NCBI GenBank assembly: GCA_900555335.1
Contig: USKU01000029.1
Span: 1 to 12,885 of the forward strand
Direction: 5' to 3'
DNA: 12,885 nucleotides
Source of the DNA: an uncultured Atopobium sp.
Lineage (GTDB): Bacteria > Actinomycetota > Coriobacteriia > Coriobacteriales > Atopobiaceae
Under the pieces are notes generated by a model, which worked only from the letters and a program-made list of their open reading frames with translations, ran no database searches and was not told where the DNA came from. The translations under genes were made by a program, and so were the position numbers. Below are positions 1 through 5,371 of the stretch, in pieces (the first letter of the stretch is position 1; every line of letters starts with the position of its first letter).

Positions 1-1733
1 CATCAAATGGTGACTGGTCTTCTACGGTTGCAATGCGTTCTGCAAAGCTGGCACACAAAGCACCGCGCGATATTGCAGCAGCTCTTGTGGCACATATTGC
101 CAAAGATGCTCAGATTGAGCGCGTTGAAGTTGCCGGTCCTGGCTTTGTAAACTTCTATCTGTCTACTGCTGCGGGCAATGAGATTTTTAACACCGTTCGC
201 GAGCAGGGCGCAGACTTTGGTCGTTCTTCTTTTGGCGCTGGCCAGAAGGTTCAGGTAGAGTACGTTTCTGCAAACCCTGTTGGTCCTCTGCATATTGGAC
301 ATGGTCGCTGGGCAGCGCTGGGAGACTCTCTAAGCCGCATTCTTGCCTTCGCAGGCTATGAGGTTGAGCGCGAGTACTACGTCAATGATCATGGCTCTCA
401 GATGGACGTCTTTGGTCACTCCATATCCAAGCGTTACCTGCAGCTGATTGACATCATGCAGAAGCGTGGTATTGACGCTGACGCGGCCGCTCAGGTACTT
501 GCAGAAGACCGCAATGCCTACGTTGCAGATGAAGACGATACTCATCCAGAGGAGCATCCGTTTACTGACGAGTTTATTAACTCTCTTGGCGGTAATGCAT
601 ACGCTGGAGACTATATTGTTGACCTGGGACTTTTCTTCCTTAAAAATGACGGAGAGGTCTGGGCAGACAAATCTGAAGATGAGCGCATGGCAGAGTTCCG
701 CGAGCGCGGCTACAAGATGATGCTTGAGTCCATCAAAAATACTTGCCACACCGCCCGATCTGACTTTGATATTTGGTTCTCTGAGCGCTCTCTATACGTT
801 AAGGACGACCAGGGTAAAGATGCCGTTGATCGTGTGCTTGATGCTCTGGATAAGCTTGGATACCTGTACCGTTCTGATGAGGGCGCGCTGTTCTTCCGTT
901 CTACCGATTTTGGTGACGATAAAGACCGTGTACTCATTAAGACAAATGGCGAGTATACCTATTTTGCTTCTGACGTTGCGTACCACTGGAACAAGTTCCA
1001 GCGTGTCGACCACGTTATTGATATTTGGGGAGCAGATCACCACGGTTATATTCAGCGTGTTCGCTCTGCTGCAACAGCTCTTGGTTACCCAACTCAGTTT
1101 GAGGTTTTGCTTGGCCAGCTGGTTAACCTGCTCAGAAACGGCGTTGCCGTCAGAATGTCTAAGCGCAAAGGAACTGGTATCCACTTTGACGAGCTTCTCG
1201 CCGAGGTTGGTGTTGATGCAACGCGCTACACCCTTGTTTCAAAGTCTTCCAACCAGATGATTGACTTTGACATTGAGCAGGTAAAGCGTCAGGACAGCTC
1301 TAATCCTGTGTATTACGTTCAGTATGCTCACGCTCGTATTTGCTCTATTTTGCGCCGCGCTGCTGGCGTTGGCCTTGATGAGGCAAGGGCACTTGGTATG
1401 GACGCTGTTGCAGATAAGGCTATTGGATCTGAGATTGATCTTGGGCTGCTCTCTGAAGACGCCGAGCAGGCTCTTGCTCGTAAACTCTTTGAGTTCCCAG
1501 GTCTCGTTGAGGGTTGTGCTCGCGATAGGGCACCATTCCGCATTACGCATTATATTGAAGAGCTTGCTGGCCAGTTCCACGCATTCTATACCGTTTGCCA
1601 GGTACTTCCTTCTGAAGGACGTCCACTGGACGTAGAGCTTTCTAAGGCTCGTCTTGCTGCGTGTGATGCAACTCGTCGCGTACTTGCAATTGCTCTTAAT
1701 CTGATTGGTGTTTCTGCTCCTGAGTCAATGTAA
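1..1733 (+). CDS. argS: Arginyl-tRNA synthetase (5' partial)
   Basis: Class I aminoacyl-tRNA synthetase that charges tRNA-Arg with arginine using ATP in the cytoplasm. The gene is open at the window start: the frame begins at base 3 (S-N-G-D-W-S-S-T-V-A-M), which matches the middle of the family's N-terminal tRNA-binding (Add1-like) domain. The ATG at 33 is therefore internal and not the true start; 576 residues are visible. The class I HIGH signature is encoded at 291-302 (GPLHIGHGRWAALGDS), and the KMSKS-like loop at 1152-1172 reads RMSKRKG, the usual ArgS form. Near 1280 the sequence NPVYYVQYAHAR opens the C-terminal anticodon-binding DALR domain, which ends at the TAA. The sequence looks intact with no frameshift. 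A palindromic hairpin follows 28 bases after the stop. Identity is very secure; only the missing N-terminus is unknown. Confidence 0.97.
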   Translation, partial: SNGDWSSTVAMRSAKLAHKAPRDIAAALVAHIAKDAQIERVEVAGPGFVNFYLSTAAGNEIFNTVREQGADFGRSSFGAGQKVQVEYVSANPVGPLHIGHGRWAALGDSLSRILAFAGYEVEREYYVNDHGSQMDVFGHSISKRYLQLIDIMQKRGIDADAAAQVLAEDRNAYVADEDDTHPEEHPFTDEFINSLGGNAYAGDYIVDLGLFFLKNDGEVWADKSEDERMAEFRERGYKMMLESIKNTCHTARSDFDIWFSERSLYVKDDQGKDAVDRVLDALDKLGYLYRSDEGALFFRSTDFGDDKDRVLIKTNGEYTYFASDVAYHWNKFQRVDHVIDIWGADHHGYIQRVRSAATALGYPTQFEVLLGQLVNLLRNGVAVRMSKRKGTGIHFDELLAEVGVDATRYTLVSKSSNQMIDFDIEQVKRQDSSNPVYYVQYAHARICSILRRAAGVGLDEARALGMDAVADKAIGSEIDLGLLSEDAEQALARKLFEFPGLVEGCARDRAPFRITHYIEELAGQFHAFYTVCQVLPSEGRPLDVELSKARLAACDATRRVLAIALNLIGVSAPESM

Positions 1734-1740
1734 ACGATAG

Positions 1741-1979
1741 CTAACTATGTTGTTTTGTCATGACACCGTGCAGGTATTGAATACTTGCACGGTGTCTTTA
1801 GTGAATTTCTCCAGATAATTTACACATTTCTTCGTTATGTAAAAATTTTTTTAATGTATAAAAGAGATAATAAAATTAATATTTATTACTTAAATTTTAT
1901 ATTTCAGCATATAAAAGCCTATTTTGATGTCATATAAGCACCATTTTCTAACATATTTTTGACTAACTATTGTTTTGTC
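1741..1979 (+). repeat. Imperfect direct repeat flanking the argS-marR gap
   Basis: CTAACTATGTTGTTTTGTC at 1741-1759 recurs as CTAACTATTGTTTTGTC at 1963-1979, differing only by a two-base insertion. The copies bracket about 200 bases that hold the argS hairpin and an AT-rich stretch. The entry spans both copies. Function is unknown: it could be a repeated binding site, a remnant of a duplication, or chance. Confidence 0.45.
1762..1796 (+). terminator. Palindromic hairpin after argS, probable terminator
   Basis: Two 17-base arms (GACACCGTGC... and ...GCACGGTGTC) pair with one G-U wobble around a single central base, so the real RNA hairpin would have a small loop and about 15 bp of stem. It lies 28 bases after the argS stop and is followed by TCTTTA, a poor U tract. 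It fits an argS terminator, but the weak tail leaves room for a Rho-dependent end or a DNA-level site. A shorter palindrome, TGTCATGACA (1756-1765), overlaps its left edge. Confidence 0.6.
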
Positions 1980-1981
1980 CC
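1797..1981. other. AT-rich intergenic region without a gene
   Basis: No credible reading frame is seen on either strand. The stretch is strongly A+T rich compared with the genes around it. It includes a weak inverted repeat TTTACA (1819-1824) / TGTAAA (1838-1843) followed shortly by a run of T residues (1846-1852), which could be a second weak terminator. A TTGACT box (1959-1964) resembles a -35 element but has no matching -10 at the right spacing. The AT richness may assist the promoter of the next gene. Confidence 0.5.
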
Positions 1982-1995
1982 CACGTTAACACGTG
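1982..1995. promoter_or_regulatory. Candidate operator, CACGT-N4-ACGTG inverted repeat
   Basis: Perfect 5-bp arms CACGT (1982-1986) and ACGTG (1991-1995) surround TAAC, and GTTAAC at the centre is itself palindromic. The site overlaps the proposed -35 region of the regulator gene. MarR proteins commonly bind short palindromes over their own promoters, so autoregulation is a reasonable inference. The match is short and could be chance. Confidence 0.35.
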
Positions 1996-2012
1996 TTTTT
2001 TAGGGGTATACT
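1986..2012 (+). promoter_or_regulatory. Probable promoter of the MarR-type regulator gene
   Basis: A good -10 box, TATACT (2007-2012), lies about 50 bases before the chosen start codon. The upstream TTAACA (1986-1991) resembles a -35 box but with a short 15-base spacer; CGTTAA (1984-1989) would give 17 bases with a poorer match. Transcription would start near 2019, leaving a leader of roughly 45 bases. This is assigned from sequence pattern only. Confidence 0.5.
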
Positions 2013-2062
2013 CATTATGCGAGCAAATAGTAAATGGTTCGGGCATAAGAGTGGAGGTCTCT

Positions 2063-2743
2063 ATGGAACTTCGCGAGTACATGTCCATTCGCAGGTCTTA
2101 CAACTTGGTTAGAAGAGTGGTGCCTGCTAACAGACGACTCACGTTTGAAGAGTTTGCTATTTTGTGTCGCCTCAATGTGAAGGGCGCCCCTGTTAAGACT
2201 TCAGAAATTGCTGAGTATCAGAGTGCTCTTCGTCCTACGATTACTCATCGTACCTCGCACCTGGCAAGGCTTGGTTTCATCAAGAGAGATGAAGGCGCCA
2301 TTGATCGACGCAACGTAGTGTGTATCATCACAGAAAAGGGTGTAGAAGCAGTTGAGGAGCTGTCCAAGCTTACCTGTGCTCGTATTGCACCTGGCCAGGC
2401 GCTTTCACGTACTTCGTTTGAGCGCATCGTCATGTATGTTGACGCTATGGGAGCTCTGTATTGCAGGGCAGCAGATATGGTCCTTCTTGCAATTCTAGAT
2501 TCTCCTAAAGACGCTCTTTCTATTACCGAGATTGTTGACGCACTTGGTCTTTTGCAACCAACGGTTTCTATGTCTCTTACTGCTTTGGCAGAAAGTGGCC
2601 TGGTACAGCGCAAACATGACGATGCTCTTTCAAGAAGAGTAACTATGGTTGAGCTCACACCTCAAGGCAAGACGTATATCAAAGAAATCGTTCAGCAAAT
2701 TGAAGATATTATTGTTAAAAGAAAGAGTCGTACAGCTGTTTAA
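2063..2743 (+). CDS. Transcriptional regulator with two tandem MarR-type winged helices
   Basis: Predicted DNA-binding regulator of 226 residues. The start is the ATG at 2063, preceded by GTGGAGG at 2051-2057; the frame stays open further upstream to a TTG at 1970, but that stretch overlaps the promoter and lacks a ribosome site. Two winged-helix units are visible. The first (about 26-100) has a recognition-helix-like RPTITHRTSHLARLGFIKR, a DRRN wing and ITEKGVEAVEEL. The second (about 136-210) repeats this plan with QPTVSMSLTALAESGLVQR, SRR and LTPQGKTYIKEI. The D-x-R-R wing and L-T-x-x-G helix start are typical of MarR. Ordinary MarR proteins are about 140-160 residues with one unit and dimerise, so this looks like a fused, pseudo-dimeric form. 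Ligand and targets are unknown. It sits alone between argS and rho with its own promoter, and a neighbouring inverted repeat suggests self-control. Confidence 0.85.
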   Translation: MELREYMSIRRSYNLVRRVVPANRRLTFEEFAILCRLNVKGAPVKTSEIAEYQSALRPTITHRTSHLARLGFIKRDEGAIDRRNVVCIITEKGVEAVEELSKLTCARIAPGQALSRTSFERIVMYVDAMGALYCRAADMVLLAILDSPKDALSITEIVDALGLLQPTVSMSLTALAESGLVQRKHDDALSRRVTMVELTPQGKTYIKEIVQQIEDIIVKRKSRTAV

Positions 2744-2819
2744 ATGATTTATGCAGATTAAAGAAATCTAGAAGATGGGTTTCTCGAGGTTTAAGAGTTA
2801 GTGGTCATAAATCCCCATT

Positions 2820-2868
2820 TGCCCGTTTTATGGTGAATTTTATTTATTTTTTCATCATAAGGCGGGCA
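2820..2868 (+). terminator. Large hairpin between the regulator gene and rho
   Basis: The left arm 2821-2836 (GCCCGTTTTATGGTGA) pairs fully with the right arm 2852-2867 (TCATCATAAGGCGGGC), allowing three G-U pairs; bases 2820 and 2868 add one more pair. The loop is about 15 A/T-rich bases. The following ATTTTC is only a modest U tract, so it may be a weak terminator for the upstream gene. Because the right arm reaches into the -35 area of the proposed rho promoter, it could instead be an operator. Confidence 0.5.
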
Positions 2869-2874
2869 TTTTCG

Positions 2875-2883
2875 TGGTATATT
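2875..2883 (+). promoter_or_regulatory. Extended -10 promoter for rho
   Basis: TGGTATATT gives a TATATT -10 box (2878-2883) preceded by the TGn extension that can replace a good -35 box. No convincing -35 hexamer is present at the usual distance. The start point would be near 2890, giving a rho leader of roughly 95 bases that is pyrimidine-rich (for example TTTGTTTGTTACCCCTTC). Such a leader is compatible with Rho controlling its own synthesis, as known for rho in Escherichia coli, but that is inference here. Confidence 0.5.
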
Positions 2884-2985
2884 CCTTTTGGATTTGCACC
2901 TATTTGATTTTGTTTGTTACCCCTTCATCATATTTCTCACGTATTTTTACAGATTATTTTGATGAGCAAACAGAGAGGTTTGTAC

Positions 2986-5073
2986 ATGTCGGACGAAACA
3001 TCTTCGGTCCAAAATGATTCTTTAAATGATGTAGAAAATACTCCAGCACCACGTAGACGTGGTAGACCTCGTAAGAGTGAAAATAGTAATTCAGAAAATT
3101 CAACTTCAGAAAATACCAATTCTGAGGCAACTGAAGAAAAGGCCTCTAATTCATCTGCTGCAAAGCGCCGTCGTGGTCGTCCAACTAAAAAAGAGACTGA
3201 GGCTCGTCGTGCGGTAGAGGCTGTTGTGGCAGAGGCTATGAACGCAGCAGGCATTACAGAGCCACCAAAGCGCCGTCGTGGTCGTCCTAGCAAAGAAGAG
3301 ATGGAAGAGCGTGCTCTCCATGAGCGTGCCCTTGAGGTTGCACAAGCAGAGGTTTTGGCTCAGGTCCAGGCAAGTGGCAAGGTTTCTTCTGATGTTGTAG
3401 ACACTGATCGTCTTACCAAGATTGTCCAGGACGCAACTCAGCCTTCTGCGGAGGTAACCCCGGCTCCTGCCTTCACTAAAGCAGAGGCAGAGGGTGCAGC
3501 TGGCCAGAATACCAATAGGGCTCAGAAGAACTTTGCTGAAGAGCAGGATGGTGCAGCTCAGGAGCAGGCTTCTGGTGCAGTGGCAGATTCCGAGGCAGCC
3601 TCAGCAGAGCGTCCAGGGCGTTCTCGTACGGGTGCAGCACGTCGTCGACATCGTAATGCTGAGCCAAAAGAAGCAGTTCAGGAGGGCGAGAAGACACAGG
3701 AAAACGCACACGCCAACAACCAGGAGCGTCCTTCTCGCGATCGTAGACAGAACAACCAGCGCAACAAGAATCGTAAGCAGGGCCAGGCAAGCGAGCCATC
3801 GCTTTCCAAAGAGGCTCTGCAAGAGATGAAGCTTTCTGAGCTTCGTGCTAAAGCAACTGAGCTGGGCATTGAGTACGCAGGCGTTCATAAGTCTGATTTG
3901 ATTGAGCTTGTATACGCTGCATCTGCAGCTGCTGAGGGCTTTAAGACTGTTGAGGGTATTCTTCAGATTAGCAACGAAGGCTATGGCTGGATTCGTACAG
4001 GTAATTACATGGAAGGCGATGACGACGCCTTTGTCCACCAGCAGATTATTAGAAATCTTGGTCTGCGTCCTGGTGATAGCGTCTTGGGCATGGTGGGACC
4101 TGCTCGCGTAAATAGCAAATATCCACCACTGCTTAAAGTTACCCAGGTCAACGGTGGGGAAGTTGAGGGTCTTAAGGACCGTCCTCGCTTCAAAGACCTG
4201 ACTCCAATTTTCCCAGATCAGCCTCTTACTATGGAGCATGGTAAAGACTCCATTACGGGCCGTGCAATTGATTTGGTGGCTCCTATTGGTAAGGGCCAGC
4301 GTGGTTTGATTGTCTCGCCTCCAAAGGCAGGTAAGACCACTATTTTGAAGCGCATTTGCCAGTCTATTACCACCAACAATCCTGAGGTCCACCTCTTCTG
4401 CCTCTTGGTAGACGAGCGCCCTGAAGAAGTTACAGACATGGAGCGCTCCATTAAGGGCACCGTTGTTGCTTCAACTTTTGATATGCCAGCAGAGAATCAC
4501 ACCGTTGTCTCGGAGCTTGTCATTGAGCGAGCAAAGCGTTTAGTTGAGATGGGTCAGGACGTTGTGGTTATCCTGGATTCCATCACACGTCTTGCTCGTG
4601 CATACAACCTGGCTATTCCTGCTTCTGGTCGTATTCTTTCTGGTGGTGTTGACTCTGCAGCTCTGTATCCACCAAAGAAGTTCTTGGGCGCAGCTCGAAA
4701 CATCGAGAACGGCGGCTCGCTCACTATTATTGCATCTGCTCTGGTAGACACAGGCTCCAAGATGGATGAGGTTATTTTCGAGGAGTTCAAGGGTACTGGT
4801 AACATGGAGCTCAAGCTTGATCGAGACCTGGCAGATCGCCGTATCTTCCCAGCTATTGATCCTGTTTCTTCTGGTACTCGTAATGAGGATCTGCTTATTA
4901 AGCCAGAGCTTCAGCCTATGGTATGGGGCGTTCGCCGTATTCTTGCAGGCTTCAACAACACTGAGCGTGCAACTACTGCTCTTATCAGTGGTCTTAAGCA
5001 GACCGACAATAACCAGGACTTCCTGATTAGATCTGCAAAGAAGGCTGCACAGTCTGACTATCCACAGAATTAG
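2986..5073 (+). CDS. rho: Transcription termination factor Rho with AT-hook-like N-terminal extension
   Basis: Hexameric ATP-dependent RNA helicase that ends transcription at unstructured RNA. The ATG at 2986 is chosen because AGAGAGG (2972-2978) precedes it; an in-frame ATG at 2962 has no ribosome site. The product is 695 residues against about 420 in E. coli. Residues 1-272 form a charged, low-complexity extension with three RRRGRP motifs at 23-28, 61-66 and 96-101, a Ser-Glu-Asn stretch (31-47) and an Arg/Asn/Gln-rich part near 205-265. The usual core follows: Rho_N helical domain (about 273-315, LSELRAKATELGIEYAG), cold-shock-like RNA-binding domain from 323 (EGILQISNEGYGWIR), P-loop PPKAGKTT (445-452), and Walker B VVVILDSITRLAR with D531. 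The GRILSGGVDSAALYPP and GTRNEDLL segments are conserved. The core looks fully functional. It is transcribed alone, between its own promoter and a strong terminator. Confidence 0.97.
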   Translation: MSDETSSVQNDSLNDVENTPAPRRRGRPRKSENSNSENSTSENTNSEATEEKASNSSAAKRRRGRPTKKETEARRAVEAVVAEAMNAAGITEPPKRRRGRPSKEEMEERALHERALEVAQAEVLAQVQASGKVSSDVVDTDRLTKIVQDATQPSAEVTPAPAFTKAEAEGAAGQNTNRAQKNFAEEQDGAAQEQASGAVADSEAASAERPGRSRTGAARRRHRNAEPKEAVQEGEKTQENAHANNQERPSRDRRQNNQRNKNRKQGQASEPSLSKEALQEMKLSELRAKATELGIEYAGVHKSDLIELVYAASAAAEGFKTVEGILQISNEGYGWIRTGNYMEGDDDAFVHQQIIRNLGLRPGDSVLGMVGPARVNSKYPPLLKVTQVNGGEVEGLKDRPRFKDLTPIFPDQPLTMEHGKDSITGRAIDLVAPIGKGQRGLIVSPPKAGKTTILKRICQSITTNNPEVHLFCLLVDERPEEVTDMERSIKGTVVASTFDMPAENHTVVSELVIERAKRLVEMGQDVVVILDSITRLARAYNLAIPASGRILSGGVDSAALYPPKKFLGAARNIENGGSLTIIASALVDTGSKMDEVIFEEFKGTGNMELKLDRDLADRRIFPAIDPVSSGTRNEDLLIKPELQPMVWGVRRILAGFNNTERATTALISGLKQTDNNQDFLIRSAKKAAQSDYPQN
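3161..3287 (+). repeat. Duplicated AT-hook coding segment inside rho
   Basis: An identical 22-base segment (beginning CAAAGCGCCGTCGTGG) occurs at 3161-3182 and 3266-3287 and encodes the second and third KRRRGRP motifs. The first motif (3052-3069) encodes the same residues with different codons (AGA). The identity of the two later copies suggests recent local duplication or gene conversion within the extension. Confidence 0.7.
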
Positions 5074-5080
5074 TCAGATT
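5051..5080 (+). repeat. Inverted repeat spanning the rho stop codon
   Basis: TCTGACTA (5053-5060) and TAGTCAGA (5071-5078) are perfect 8-bp arms, extended by a G-T and an A-T pair on the outside, with a 10-base loop. The right arm contains the TAG stop of rho. It lies just ahead of the intrinsic terminator and may stabilise the 3' end of the mRNA. Confidence 0.5.
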
Positions 5081-5085
5081 TAAAG

Positions 5086-5142
5086 ATGACGCAAGAAGTG
5101 CTTTCCAATCTATGTTGGGAGGCACTTCTTTTTTCTCGTCAT
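5086..5142 (+). terminator. Strong intrinsic terminator of rho
   Basis: The arms 5093-5108 (AAGAAGTGCTTTCCAA) and 5115-5130 (TTGGGAGGCACTTCTT) form a 16-bp stem with a 6-base loop, followed directly by a T tract TTTTTTC at the stem end. An outer pair of arms, ATGACG (5086-5091) and CGTCAT (5137-5142), flanks the structure. This is the clearest intrinsic terminator in the window and ends the rho transcript. Confidence 0.88.
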
Positions 5143-5211
5143 TTTTGTTGAATAACTGCCGAAGAATTATGAAAAAGTTTTAAAGACGCTGTAAAAAATA
5201 ATGAATTACGC

Positions 5212-5217
5212 TATAGT
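5212..5217 (+). promoter_or_regulatory. Possible -10 box upstream of the membrane protein gene
   Basis: TATAGT matches the -10 consensus at five of six positions and lies in an A/T-rich region after the rho terminator. The -35 position (5189-5194, CTGTAA) is a poor match. If used, transcription would begin near 5224 and give a leader of about 145 bases carrying two hairpins. Confidence 0.35.
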
Positions 5218-5226
5218 CATTTCTAA

Positions 5227-5306
5227 CAGCACAATTATGTGTTGCAGCGGATTACACAAAGATGAAATGAAGCCCACCCGTTGCTCACGTCGCCCGTATT
5301 GGGTTT
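5227..5306 (+). promoter_or_regulatory. Structured 5' leader of unknown type
   Basis: Two inverted repeats lie between the proposed promoter and the next gene. CAGCACA (5227-5233) pairs with TGTGTTG (5238-5244) around a 4-base loop with one wobble. AAGCCCA (5270-5276) pairs with TGGGTTT (5300-5306) with one wobble, enclosing a 23-base loop that contains CCCGT twice (5277-5281, 5293-5297). A further palindrome GCATATGC lies at 5311-5318. I could not match this to any riboswitch family I know. The rest of the 5137-5371 gap shows no gene. Confidence 0.35.
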
Positions 5307-5371
5307 AGTAGCATATGCAAATTTAGCGTGTGTCTTCATACATCTTCTTAGCGTTTGTAGGGGGAGTTTGT

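Noticed and set aside
1970..2062. Longer version of the MarR-type protein starting at TTG 1970
   Set aside because: It would run through the TATACT promoter and inverted repeat, and it lacks a ribosome site. The ATG at 2063 has GTGGAGG at the right distance.
2914..2985. Longer Rho starting at 2914 or 2962
   Set aside because: Neither start has a ribosome site. AGAGAGG sits 7 bases before the ATG at 2986.
3091..3138. Short tandem Ser-Glu-Asn coding repeats that might suggest a CRISPR or satellite array
   Set aside because: They are degenerate codons of a low-complexity segment within rho, with no spacer-repeat structure.
3601..4392. Long open frame on the minus strand inside rho
   Set aside because: It lies wholly opposite the conserved rho coding sequence. 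Its translation is rich in Leu, Cys, Ser and Thr without any recognisable motif, as expected of a shadow frame.
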